Origin: Macrothele yani
Taxonomy: Eukaryota > Arthropoda > Arachnida > Araneae > Macrothelidae
Reading direction: 5' to 3'
Assembly (NCBI GenBank): GCA_039090855.1
Contig: CM076999.1
Coordinates: 113,707,072 to 113,771,071 of the forward strand
DNA length: 64,000 nt
Position numbers and translations under genes: made by a program. Shown here in pieces: positions 11,490 to 22,022 of the stretch. Under the pieces are notes generated by a model that worked only from the letters and a program-made list of their open reading frames with translations, searched no databases and had not been told where the DNA came from. The stretch's first letter is position 1. Each line of letters begins with the position of its first letter.

Positions 11490-12433
11490 AGTTATCGGTA
11501 TAATAGCGGACACCAGTGACTGAACCTCCTTGGAAGATGTGGAGGTCAGTACGGCTACCAAGCATGATACCGCCCCAAACGAAAACTCGGCCACCTCCAA
11601 ACTGGTCCCTTTCGATGATGTTAGAGGTGTGATTGCGTGTTCCCTGCTCTCTCCAGATGTGTATACGTCCAGAATCGCTCGTCAGACTAAATCGGCTCTC
11701 ATCCGTAAAGAGAACTCGACCATATTGCTGATGTGTCCAGTTCTTGTGTTCCTGGCACCACAGAAACCGCCGTCTCCGATGAGCAGGCGTTAATGGGACA
11801 CACCGTACTGGTCGTCGTGCAAATAGACCACCTTTGTGCAGCCTCCTGGCCACGGTATAACGCGATAACGGACGTCCAGTTGTCTGTTGCATGTAAATTT
11901 GCGATTTCTCCCGCTGTCCGCCGTCTGTTTCTTCTCGCCTGTAGGACAATATACCGGTCGTCCGCCGCCGTGGTTGCTCGTGGACGACCACTGCTAAACT
12001 CTCGGACAGCTGTTCCGGTCGTTTGAAATGCTCTCCAAGCTCGTGAAACGATGCTGTGAGCGATCCCGAACTCCTAGGCCACACTAGTCACACTTCGACC
12101 TTCTTCCAACTTCCCAATGACGCGACCTCGGGTAAAGTCATCCAGATGTCGTCTACTGGATTGCCTGTTGGCCATATCACACGGTGGCAGCAACTCGAAG
12201 TCGTTCAAACCGATGTACACCGTGCAATAGCTTTCACCGAATTGCTGAGCGTACACCGCCCGTGTGCTTTTATACCCTTCCGACACCCCCCCCCCGTCAT
12301 GCTGCATATATGCGCATGCCCTACCGTACCGGACCCTAATCTATCTCCTGAGTGGTCTTTAGGTCCTTCATGCCTGCTCGTTCCGCTGTTATTCTAGTTT
12401 CTCCTCCTCGTCCTTAATTTTTGCACACCAGTG
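11490..12433 (-). mobile_element. Tc1-like element, 3'-truncated, transposase on minus strand
   Basis: The intact terminus is at the right: CACACCAGTG ending 12433, followed by TA. The transposase starts at 12175 (MANRQSSRRHLDDFTRGR), meets a stop after SVTSVA (about 12075), and continues in other frames through RYTVARRLHKGGLF and LFTDESRFSLTSDSG (first Asp, about 11690). It reaches VFVWGGIMLGSRTDLH and VTGVRYYTDN at about 11500. The second Asp and the Glu are absent, so the left third is lost. The N-terminus is close to that of the element at 7595-9033. Confidence 0.8.
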
Positions 12434-12582
12434 TACATATGTGAGAAGAAAATTATGTCCGAAACAATTAATAATTTAAATTTAATACTTTTTGAGGAGA
12501 CGAACGTAAAAACGCACATTTAGGATCATATGACAAAAATGAAAATAAAGCTAAATTTCTTGCCAGAAAATTGGATTTAATA

Positions 12583-14132
12583 GGGGGTATGGTTTCCCCT
12601 GACTGAAAACAATGTTGTACATCTGTGTGGCATTGAATCAATCAGAGCATTAATGAGAGATTGGGGAATTCCATCCTACACCTGCAGAAGAGCACTTTCC
12701 AATTGCTGGACTGTTTGTGAAGGGGTTAATCGAGCAGCAACCCTTCTCCCCAGAACGTCTCAGACACGCTCGATGGATTATAATGTCTAGGGAACATGCT
12801 GGCCTGTCCATTCGAATGATTCCCTCGTCAAAGAGATAGTCGTCCACACGTCGAACGCGCTGTGGCATGCAATTACCGTTCACGAAAATGAATTCAGCTC
12901 CGATTGCTGCGTCATAAGGGACGACTAAGGGTCTAAGAATCTCATCTCTGTACCGCAGAGCAGCAAGTGTTCCATTTTCTACGCTTTCCAACCGTAGGTT
13001 GAAGAAGCGTATATGCTCCAGCTTTGTCCGTCCGTCCGTCCGCACGATAACTCTCGTGAAACTGGTTCGATTTCGACGAATTTTTAGCATGTGGTAGGGG
13101 ACCACCTAGGGATGAACCCTATTAAAAATGGGCGAAACAGGGTCAAACATCGGGACATAGGAGCGCGATCCATTCCATTGCTCTTATGCGTCATAACTTG
13201 CGTAAAAATGGTTCGATTTCGATGAAATTTTAGTATGTGGTAGGGAACCACCTGGGGACGAACCCCATTGAAAATGGGCGAAATGGGGTCAAAGGTCAGG
13301 ACAGTGGCCTTGTGCATCATAACTTACCTAAAAATGCTTCGATTGCGACAAAACGTGATCATGTTGTTCCGGAGGTATAGTGAACCGGTTCTGTTGAATA
13401 TCAGCGAAATCGGGTCAAAGGTCGTTGCACAAAAGCAAGATTTATTCCACAGCCATTATTCTCATAACTTGCGTAAAACTACTTCTATTGCGACAGAACT
13501 TTAGTATGTTATTCCTGAGGTGTACTGAACCGGTTCTGTTGAATATCAACGAAATGGGGTCAAAGGTCATTGCACAAAAGCAAGATTTATTCCACAGCCA
13601 TTATTCTCATAACTTGCGTAAAACTACTTCTATTGCGACAGAACTTTAGTATGTTATTCCTGAGGTGTACTAAACCGGTTCTGTTGAATATTATCAAAAT
13701 GGGGTCAAAGGTCAGAACACAGGAGCGAGATTTATTCCACAGACATTATCCTCATAACTTGAGTAATAATTTCTGGTATGTTGGAAAGCGTATCATAATC
13801 AATGCATTGCATGATTTTACTAACTTGTTAATAATGTACAGGTCCGTTCGATCATTGATAGAGATACCGGCCCACACCATCACTCCTCCTTCTTCGAATC
13901 GAACACTTTCTTGCACAAATAACGGGTTGTTACGAGTACCTCGTTCCTTCCAAATGATAAGTCGCCTATTGTCAGGATGTACATTAAAGCGCGACTCGTC
14001 TGAGAAGAGAACATTGCTCCATTCATTTCTTCTGCAATCGGTATGGGCCTGTGCACAAAGTCTGCAGGCAGCTCGGTGGCGTACGGTAAAAGAAACACAT
14101 ACGGTGACTTTTCTGGAGGGGGAAGCGGTCAT
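12583..14132 (-). pseudogene. Tc1-like transposase split by a 145-bp repeat array
   Basis: The right part (14132-13840) reads EWSNVLFSDESRFNVHPDNR, VRFEEGGVMVWAGIS and NDRTDLYII. The left part (13000-12583) resumes with GTLAALRYRDEILRPLVVPY and FIFVNGNCMPQRVR (second Asp box, Asp lost). It then reads MDRPACSLDI and, near the end, IPQSLINALIDSMPHRC. The 145-bp repeat sits exactly between, so it was inserted in the catalytic domain. The N-terminal DNA-binding part upstream of 14132 is missing; SINE sequence begins there. Confidence 0.8.
13010..13835. repeat. 145-bp tandem array inserted in Tc1 transposase (about 5 units)
   Basis: Starts near TTTGTCCGTCCGTCCGTCCG (13021). Units recur at 145 bp (for example GTTGAATATCA at 13393, 13538 and 13683) with GGGTCAAAGGTC in each. 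It ends with the same tail as the copy at 10660-11140. The unit also contains GCGTAAAACTACTTCTATTG. There is no coding evidence; open frames in it are short and periodic. Confidence 0.82.
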
Positions 14133-14235
14133 AACAGCACATCTTTACAAATTTTGAAGATGACAATCCGATTTTGGAGTAAATGTGACAAGGATGGTAA
14201 GTCAGATAATATGCGAAAACTTGAAAATTTCCATC

Positions 14236-14308
14236 GTCCTGGAGCGGGACTCGAACCCGCGTCTCCCAGAAAACGCCTAGGTATGCTAACCACTACACCA
14301 CCCAGAAC
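14236..14308 (-). tRNA. tRNA-like SINE head (not a functional tRNA call)
   Basis: 73 nt. The acceptor halves GTTCTGG and CCAGGAC pair over 7 bp with one G-U. The T arm is GCGGG TTCGAGT CCCGC. The anticodon arm is CCTAG/CTGGG with loop GCGTTTT, which lacks the usual U33. The A box (GGTGTAGTGGTTAGC) and B box (GGTTCGAGTCC) of a Pol III promoter are intact. The shared 3' tail with other copies shows it is a SINE head. Confidence 0.6.
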
Positions 14309-14328
14309 GACCAAGTTTCAAGTTTCCG

Positions 14329-14401
14329 GTTCTGGGTGGTGTAGTGGTTAGCATACCTAGGCGTTTTCTGGGAGACGCGGGTTCGAGTCCCGCTCCAGGA
14401 C
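14329..14401 (+). tRNA. tRNA-like SINE head
   Basis: Identical in design to the minus copy at 14236-14308: acceptor GTTCTGG/CCAGGAC, A box GTAGTGGTTAGC, B box GGTTCGAGTCC, loop GCGTTTT. It is followed by the same SINE tail. Confidence 0.6.
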
Positions 14402-14559
14402 GATGAAAATTTTCAAGTTTTCGCATATTATCTGACTTACCATCCTTGTCACATTTACGCCAAAAATCGGATTGTCATCTTCAAAATTTGTATTATATGG
14501 CGTAATCCCGTATTTCTTTCATGATTTATCTGCTTCTCCGGGCAATCGCGGGATAGGAT

Positions 14560-14870
14560 TGTTAACCTCCAGATTCGCTAAACATGAATGCCGGTTGCTT
14601 CGACTAGCGAATCCTGTGATGGTTATATTCAAATTGATCGGAAACTTGAAACTTGGTCGTTCTGGGTGGTGTAGTGGTTAGCATACCTAGGCGTTTTCTG
14701 GGAGACGCGGGTTCGAGTCCCGCTCCAGGACGATGAAAATTTTCAAGTTTTCGCATATTATCTGACTTACCATCCTTGTCACATTTACGCCAAAAATCGG
14801 ATTGTCATCTTCAAAATTTGTATTATATGGCGTAATTCCGTATTTCTTTCATGATTTCTTTCATGAGCAC
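14560..14870 (+). repeat. SINE copy in tandem with the previous one
   Basis: Leader AACATGAATGCCGGTTGCTT, then GATCGGAAACTTGAAACTTG, then a tRNA-like head at 14659-14731 with A and B boxes, then the common tail to about 14860. Spacing to the head at 14329 is 330 bp, so SINE units are arranged in tandem. 14871-15009 holds AT-rich sequence with no recognised feature. Confidence 0.8.
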
Positions 14871-15009
14871 ATCTTTAGTCACATTATTAATACACATACA
14901 ATGCATATGTAATAACAAAAATTATGTGCTTATACATGCATGCAAATATTAAATGAATGTACGCATATATATTTAAAAATTAGGCACTTATTGACATTTA
15001 AAGAATATA

Positions 15010-16360
15010 CAGGGTGATCCATTTAAACCAGTACCAAGTGATTTACTTCTAACTTTTTTATAAGTAACAACAAATTCCTGCATCGAGTTGAGAATTATAC
15101 ATGTGGTATTGGAGAATCATTTTACCAATGCAAATGTTGGAATTGTCCTCCATTTTCTTGTAAACACAGTTGAACACGCCGCACCATATTCAGTGATGTC
15201 TCATGGAGAGTACGAGCACTAACATTGCCAATTTCAGATGTGATTGTTTCACGCAATACATCCAATGTTTTTGGATGGGTTTTGTAAACTCTATCCTTTA
15301 AGTAGCCCCATAAAAAAAAGTCAGGGGAAGTTAAGTCCGGAGATCGGGGGGCCATATGTTTTTTGAAATTAATCTGTCATTAAAGAAGCTGGTTATGAGT
15401 TCCATTGAGACTTTCGATGTGTGACACGTAGCGCTATCCTGCTGCAAGTAGCCCTCTGTGAATTCAATGTCATCAAGTTGATCCACAAATTCATTGAATA
15501 TGCGGCAATAAACGTTAGTGTTGACAGTCTCAGAAAAAAAAATGGGGCCAATAATTTTCGTAGACGAAACCGCACACCATACACCAACCTTTTGTGAATG
15601 CATCGGTGTTTCACACATAACGTGTGGGTTTTCGGCAGCCCAGTATCTGCTGTTTTGCGAATTGACGTAGCCTGACAGATGAAACCAGGCTTCATACGTA
15701 AACCATGTGATGGAGAAAACATCAGATCGCAAATTAAGAAAATTTTGAAACCATTTGCAGTAACTTACTCTCTTTCCCTTGTCCGGTTCCTGCAGATGAT
15801 GGATTACGTGCACTTTAAATGGTCGAATATTCGCTTTTTTGCTGCCCTATGACAAGTTCCGTATGAATATCCTGTCTGTTGGCTTAATCTTGCAACGATT
15901 TCGTCGGAGATTGAAGTAAACGTTGCCGAACATCGTCCACAAGCGTTTGGGGCATCGGAGGGTGATGTCTACCGCTACCGCTGAGAAGAGAACCGGTTTG
16001 CTCCAGTTTTTTTGCCATCGACAGAATTGTTGACTTGCTTGGCACTTTTCGAACTTCAAACTCTTTTCGAAATGCTCGTTGTGTTTTGATGACATTATTG
16101 GTTTCCCAATACGATTTCACTAAAAAAACACGCTCTGGAACAGAGTACTGCATGTTTCCGAATGCGCGCAAGGGAATGACAACGCAACAACACACAAATC
16201 ACGAGCTGAGTTACAGTTACGGTTAACAAACTTCTTCATGGTGGCGGTTTTCATTCTCCAGGAGTTGCTGCTTCTATTGAAAAATAGAAGAAGTTCCTTG
16301 CGCGATCCCTTGCAAAAATGTAAGGTTTTTTCAGGGTACTGGTTTAAATGGATCACCCTG
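15010..16360 (-). mobile_element. Tc1/mariner-superfamily element with DUF4817-like transposase, TIRs intact
   Basis: The ends start CAGGGTGATCC and the first 26 bases (15010-15035) are exactly repeated inverted at 16335-16360. The flanks are TATA-rich (TA target). Length is 1351 bp. A second, deleted member of the same broad family lies at 41243-42045. Confidence 0.88.
15122..16153 (-). pseudogene. DUF4817/DDE-type transposase, catalytic Asp lost
   Basis: The N-terminus MQYSVPERVFLVKSYWETNN, followed by TQRAFRKEFEVRKVPSKSTI, is the DUF4817-type DNA-binding region known from arthropod transposases. After a frameshift near 15880 the catalytic part begins FKVHVIHHLQEPDKGKRVSY. The first acidic site, usually FTDEAWFHL, reads FTYEAWFHLSG, so the Asp is Tyr. 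The second is EGYLQQDSATCHTS. The third block, after another frameshift near 15350, is SPDLTSPDFFLWGYLKDRVY. The Asp-to-Tyr change and the frameshifts make it inactive. Confidence 0.82.
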
Positions 16361-16509
16361 TATATACTAACACATATAATAAAAACATAGTAGCGAAAAA
16401 TTCTGTTGCTTACGAGATTTTAATTTATGTGGTAAACACGGAAGCGTCATTGTAAACACATATTACAACAATTTAGGAAAATTATTCAGGGTTTATTTAC
16501 TATACTATA

Positions 16510-16760
16510 CCTTATTTGTAGCACAAAGGAATTCTGTTTTTCTTTTTTTATTTTCGGCAAAAATATTAATAACGTTATCATGGAACGAAGGCTGCTTGCT
16601 TAGGCGATCTAAAAATGCCGTTTTAATACTTAAAAGTGCCGGAGAAGTCAGTCTGTCTTAACTTTGTGTACTTCTTAAAAACGTTTTCATACGTTTGAGT
16701 GCCGATAAGGTCCTTTCACGAGATGCATTTGAGAAGGAATTGTTAATATAACTGACTGAG
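16510..16760 (-). pseudogene. hAT-family transposase C-terminal (dimerisation) fragment
   Basis: The minus strand reads NSFSNASRERTLSALKRMKT, FLRSTQS, a TAA stop, then DRLTSPALLSIKTAFLDRLS and HDNVINIFAENKKRK. This is the ERxFSxLK...LRSTMSQxRLxxLALLSI pattern of the hAT C-terminal region (the ZMYM/TTF-type group). The stop replaces the residue after MS/QS. Sequence 16760-17100 upstream may be more of the gene but is too decayed to read. 16361-16509 has nothing recognised. Confidence 0.7.
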
Positions 16761-17109
16761 TCTGAATTCCTCAAGGAATGACCAGATGTTAGGCAATCAG
16801 ATACTGGTCTTTCCATGGCTGTGGTCATCAACCAGCTGTGAATGAATTACGCTGAGTTCACTTTTCAGACGAATGACATCGAAAAAACGAAGGAAACGTT
16901 TCTTTCAAACAAGAAAAAGCTATCTCTGGAAATGGCATCTGGCATGTCCAAATGAGAAGACTCAAGATTTCTCTTGTTCACAACAGTCTGCATGAACGTA
17001 ACCGGCGGCAAGATGAAAATTCACTAAGTCGTGTAATCATGAAATTTGTTTCTATTGGGGAAAAAAATTGAAAATGAATGCATAAATGAATTTGAATTTT
17101 TAATCGTAA

Positions 17110-17690
17110 ATGAACATGAATGCCGGTTGCTTCGACTAGTGAATCCTGTGATGGTTATATTCAAATTGATAGGAAACTTGAAACTTGGTCGTTCTGGGTG
17201 GTGTAGTGGTTAGCATACCCGGGCGTTTTCTGGGAGACGCGGGTTCGAGTCCCGCTCCAGGATGATGAAAATTTTCAAGTTTTCGGATATTATCTGAGTT
17301 ACCATCCTTGTCACATTTACGCCAAAAATCGGATTATCATCTTCAAAATTTGTATTATATGGCTTAATCCCGTATTTCTTTCATGATTTAACTGCTTCTC
17401 CGGGCAAACACGGGATAAGATTCTTAACCTCCAGATTCGCTAAACATGAATGCCGATTGCTTCGACTAGCGAATCCTGTGATGGTTATATTCAAATTGAT
17501 CGGAAACTTGAAACTTGGTAGTTCTGGGTGGTGTAGTGGTTAGCATAATCGGGAGTTTTCTGGGAGACGCGGGTTCGAGTCCCGCTCCAGGATGATGAAA
17601 ATTTTCAAGTTTTCGGATGTTATCTGACTTACCATCCTTGTCGCATTTACGCCGAAAATCGGATTGTCATCTTCAAAATTATCTTTAATA
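17110..17690 (+). repeat. two tandem SINE copies (tRNA-like heads at 17191-17263 and 17521-17593)
   Basis: Same leader (GAATGCCGGTTGCTTCGACT), head and tail as the copies at 14150-14870. Heads are spaced 330 bp. In both, the 3' acceptor ends CCAGGAT, and the second has an altered anticodon stem (AATCGGGAGTTTT). A and B boxes are retained. Confidence 0.82.
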
Positions 17691-17834
17691 TTTTATTTCG
17701 AAAAACCTACTCATGGGGAGGTGTTTCATAGAAATTAAAAGTGTATATTTTATACAATCCGATAATGTTTAGGTGGCCAGTTTTTCAAAAACCTGTACCA
17801 CACTCCAACACATCTCAAACAACAAAATTCTAAG

Positions 17835-18705
17835 TTTTCGATAAACTGACCATTCGGTGAAATGATCTTTCGATATAATGATCTTTTAGGTAAAGTAATA
17901 ATTCGGTGAAATGAACTTTTCTATCAAATGTCCTTTTGATGAAATGAACTTTTAGGTGAAGTGACCTTTCGGTGAAATGATCTTTCGATATAATGAACTT
18001 TTAGGTAAAGCAATCCTTCAGTGAAATGAACTTTTCGATCAAATGTCCTTTCGATGAAATGAACTTTTAGGTGAAGTGACCATTCGGTGAAATGATCTTT
18101 CGATATAATGAACTTTTAGGTAAAGCAATCCTTCGGTGAAATGAACTTTTCGATCAAATGTCCTTTCGATGAAATGAACTTTTAGGTGAAGTGACCTTTT
18201 GGTGAAATGAACTTTCGATATAATGAACTTTTAGGTAAAGCAATCCTTCGGTGAAATGAACTTTTCGATCAAATGTCCTTTCGATGAAATTAACTTTTAG
18301 GTGAAGTGACCTTTCGGTGAAATGATCTTTCGATATAATGAACTTTTAGGTAAAGTAATCCTTCGGTGAAATGAACTTTTCGATCAAATGTCCTTTCGAT
18401 GAAATGATCTTTCGATATAATGAACTTTTAGGTAAAGTAATCCTTCGGTGAAATGAACTTTTCGATCAAATGTCCTTTCGATGAAATGAACTTTAAGGTG
18501 AAGTAACCTTTCGGTGAAATGAACTTTCAGGTAAAGTGACCTTTCGGTGAAATGAACTTTTTGATCAAGTGACCATTCGGTGAAATGTACCTTTCGATCA
18601 TGTGATTTTCGGCGAAATGATTTTCGGTCAAGTGACCTTTCGATCATGTGATTTTCGGCGAAATGATTTTCGGTCAAGTGACCTTTCGATCAAGTGAACG
18701 ATACC
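17835..18705. repeat. 115-bp higher-order minisatellite of ~19-bp subunits
   Basis: GTGACC-containing boundaries recur at 17961, 18076, 18191 and 18306, exactly 115 bp apart. Each 115-bp unit is six diverged ~19-mers of the type TTTCGGTGAAATGAACTTTT. Units near 18530-18700 are more irregular (TGATTTTCGGCGAAATGATT). The minus-strand peptide is a repetitive KVHFTERSL pattern, a consequence of periodicity and not a gene. 17694-17834 and 18706-18911 hold nothing recognised. Confidence 0.85.
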
Positions 18706-18911
18706 CAAGATACCAAATACAAACGAATATAGTGTTCATTTTTAATGGTCGTATATTAACCTCTTTGCAAGAACAATTTACCCCAAAAAAGATGAACGAC
18801 AACCTTTAGGTTCTCGGGGAGGAAAACACATAAAAATATTATAAACTACATCATCAAGTGAGAACTCGGAACCAAATGAAACTTTAGCACTTGCAAACAA
18901 TGAGATATTAC

Positions 18912-19069
18912 CTGCTTCAATGCGCTTTCCGGATCTTTAACACTCAGTTCTCTATGACGCTCTACCATGGAAGTTATGTTGTCTAGAAGTTCAGGAAATT
19001 GAGCAACTGGCTTAACAGTGGGTTCGTGATAGTGGTGGTGATGATGAGGATGCGAGTGGTCATCAAAAC
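18912..19069 (-). CDS. SLC39A10-like: ZIP/SLC39A zinc transporter, exon 2 (His-rich)
   Basis: 158 nt, acceptor TTTTTCTTTAG, donor CAG|GTAATA. It begins with two bases completing a Gly codon from exon 1 and ends at a codon boundary, so both junctions agree with exons 1 and 3. It encodes FDDHSHPHHHHHYHEPTVKP followed by FPELLDNITSMVERHREL and ESALKQ. The HxHxHHHHH cluster is the hallmark metal-binding stretch of LIV-1 extracellular domains. DNIT is a possible N-glycosylation site. It lies about 24.4 kb downstream of exon 1 and 9.6 kb upstream of exon 3, in transposon-filled introns. Confidence 0.8.
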
Positions 19070-19207
19070 CTAAAGAAAAATTGAGCTCATATAAAATTTA
19101 CTTAATAACTTATATGCGTAAGTTCGTAACAGTTGGAAGATTAAAAAAACTATTCATGGAGAGGTTGTGTACTCATTAGGGGACCGTCGTAAGTGCTCAT
19201 ATCATTA

Positions 19208-21776
19208 TATTGACAAAAGTCACTGAACACCTAGAAGAAAAACACAACATAGCATTTATTGACATACATTAGTACGGTGTCGGTCCACTTTTGGCCTTAA
19301 TGCATGCACTGACCCTTTGAGACATGCATTCGACAAGGTTTTGGAACACCGCGATAGGTATGCGCTTCCATTCAGTACATAATGCTGCCGCTAACTGTTG
19401 CGGCCTTGGTTCCAAACTTCTTATACGGAGCTCTAATTCATCCAATACGTGCTCTATGGGATTAAGATCAGAGCTCTGTGCTGGCTAGTCCACACACGAG
19501 AAGGAATTATCGTCAAACCACGCCGTAACAATCCTTGCTTTATGGATGGGTGCATTATCGTACTGGTACAAACAAGGCTCGGTTCCATAGTATTGCCACA
19601 GAGTTGGTATGGCATAATTGTCCAGAATATCGAGGTAGACGTGCTGGTTAACAGGTTTGTCCACGATAACCAATGGGCTGGGACCATACCACAAAAAAAC
19701 ACCCCCACACGAGTACACTACCAGCTCCAAACTTGACCATAATACACTGTGGTAAATAGCGTGCGTTCCCCCGACTGCCGCCATACCCACACACAGCCAT
19801 CAGACAGATGGATCGCGTATCTGGATTCATCAGTCCATAGGACCCGTATCCATTGACATACAGTCCAAGATAAGTGTTATTTACACCATGCTGAAAGACC
19901 AGTAGCATTCCGAGTGGAGATGAAAGGTTTATGAGCACCCATGGAATGAAGTATTCTGCGAATGGTAGTGCATACCCAGGTTACAGCATTTTTACTCACG
20001 TGTACACTGAGGACTTGTGAAGTACTCCGTCGATTAGCTGTAAGGACTCTCCTGAGGCTTCGACGTCCTCTATCACTGATTATCTTTGGTCTGCCTGTGC
20101 GTTTTGCTGCTTCAGGCAGGCTATGTTTATTTATTTATTTTAATTTTTCTTTGCCACACTACAGCATTCACCACACAATCAAATCACAAATACAACTTCT
20201 GTGCAAAAAAAACAAAAAAACAACATGAAATACAAATATTATACAATAATATTATACATATACTGAAAAGTATAAATGAAGTAATAGGAACTACAAAAAC
20301 ACGTATGATAGCATGAATAAATTTGTTTTTAGTTTTAGTTATAGTAAATTGAAGCACCACTACAGGTTCTTAAACAAATCAGTGCGCTGCACTGTGATTG
20401 TGGCAAGGTAACCAGGGAAAAGGCTAACTGTAGCATGACGAGCCCCTAGTCCTCCCCTTCCCCCAAAGAATCTAAATAGGCAAGCCAAAGAACAATTTAA
20501 CCATTATGCATTAAATTAAAGTAACAATGCGTAATATATAACCAAACGTTAATCAACTATTAATTTTGAAGGTCTTCAGTTGTTTTTTGAATACCGAAAA
20601 GTGTGTAATCTTCTTGAATCGAAGCGGCAACCCATTCCAGGACCTAGGGCAGGTCACGTTAATATTATTAAATAATAAATTAGTACGCGCTCTAGGTATT
20701 AAAAAACTATTATGTCCACGAGTGTCATGATCATGGGAACGCAAATGTAAGGTAATTAGATCTGAATATTTATTAGCATATGTACGTTGATGCATAAACA
20801 GTAATAATCGAAAACTGTGTAATTTATCAAATGACATTATCTGATAACTGAGAAAAAGAGAATGCACTTGTAAAGACAGATTCACCAAACGTAAAAAAAA
20901 ATTTTGTAAAACATAAATTCTATTAATATTTCCAATAGTTGTGCGACCCCAAGCCAAGAGACAATAAGATAGAAATGGATAAATAAATGAAAAATACAAT
21001 AGCAACTTAACCCTGGCAGGCAACAAACTTGAAATCCTCTAAATGACACCAATGCGTGATCTGAGCCCAACCGCAATTTCACTAACATGTGCATCCCATC
21101 TCAAATTATCTTGTAAATATACACCCAAGAACTTTACAACAGCCTGAAAGTCAAGGGGCACTCCACCAAATAATATCCCATTTGTAACATCCACTCTTCG
21201 CCTACATCGCGAAAATAGTACACTAGTTGTTTTGGAAAAAAATTTATTGTTAAGGAATTACAGCAAAACCAACGAAAGTAATCCTGAAGTTCCAGATTCA
21301 CACGTGGGATCAACTCAGATAGAGTGTCCCCAGAAAAAAATAGGCTTCTGTCATCAGCATATAAAATAGGAGTAGCACTTGAAGTAATAGTAAATAAATC
21401 ATTAACATAAATTAAAAATAATAACGGGCACAAAACCGATCCCTGAGGAACACCATAACGAACCATAAGAGCAGAAGATCGAACACCCTGTGTCTTCCAC
21501 TTATTCAGTACATCCAAAACAGTTGACTTGGGTATGTTTAAACGCCTCTCGGTTTCTCTTCTGAACAACCCACTGATATAACACCCAACAATCTTTCCTT
21601 TCTCAAAGTCAGTTCTCTCCCGCCGTGACATTTCACTCAACTTCACAGTGCGACATGATCGCGGACAGCTGCAGGCTTGTTTTTATACCTTTTTTCAGCT
21701 GTACCGCGCATATTAACAACGCAGCGGATCTGTTCATTTGTACTTTTGAAGGGGTGGTCGGTGACTTTTGTCAATA
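19208..21776 (-). mobile_element. Tc1-like element interrupted by a LINE
   Basis: Ends TATTGACAAAAGTCAC at 19208 and its reverse complement ending 21776, each next to TA. The transposase starts at 21631 (MSRRERTDFEKGKIVGCYIS, then LNIPKSTVLDVLNKWKTQG). It breaks at 21485 and resumes at 20113 with EAAKRTGRPKIISDRGRRSL. The catalytic part reads LWTDESRYAIH, then VDKPVNQHVYLDILDNYAIP, LYQYDNAPIHKARIV and SSDLNPIEHVLDE, ending KAKSGPTPY at 19269. Several frameshifts and stops are present. Without the LINE the element would be about 1.2 kb. Confidence 0.87.
20114..21484 (-). mobile_element. 5'-truncated LINE (CR1/Jockey-like RT) nested in the Tc1 element
   Basis: The minus strand begins in the RT palm with VRYGVPQGSVLCPLLFLIYV and LYADDRSLFFSGDTLSELIP (catalytic YADD). 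It continues PARVKLLLYFSFIYPFLSYC and INRIYVLQNFFLRLVNLSLQ, and ends with CPRSWNGLPLRFKKITHFSV. Frames change at about 21130 and 21030. A TAAATAAATAAA tail near 20125-20140 marks the 3' end. Junctions fall inside one Tc1 codon series (KTQG then EAAKRTG), so the insertion is precisely placed. Confidence 0.87.
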
Positions 21777-22022
21777 TAGTGCGCATGATGAAGAACCTTG
21801 TCCTAATCAAATTGTAGCCTAGTATATCGTCCTCTAAAAAGGACCAAGTGGATGTGTCATCATTTGTCATTCATTCATTTAACTAAAGAGAAGTTTTCCA
21901 GGAATAAATATTAAAGTAAATACACTGGTAACATACCAGTTGTGATTTTTTTCACCTGCATAAACCTTAGAACATTTCTCAGGAAACACGGAAAAAAAGT
22001 CTACAGTTACTCTTTGCAGATA

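Larger units (their letters stand above)
14150..14490. repeat. SINE foldback: two tRNA-headed SINE copies head to head
   Basis: The left arm (minus) and right arm (plus) are near-identical reverse complements. The axis lies at about 14318, in CAAGTTTCAAGTTTCCG. Each arm has a 73-nt tRNA-like head, then GATGAAAATTTTCAAGTTTT, then a shared tail through ACATTTACGCCAAAAATCGG. Such an inverted pair would form a long hairpin RNA if transcribed. Confidence 0.85.

Noticed and set aside
14236..17593. True tRNA genes
   Set aside because: The tRNA-like bodies share long common tails and leaders, lack U33 in the anticodon loop and occur in tandem or inverted copies, so they are SINE heads.
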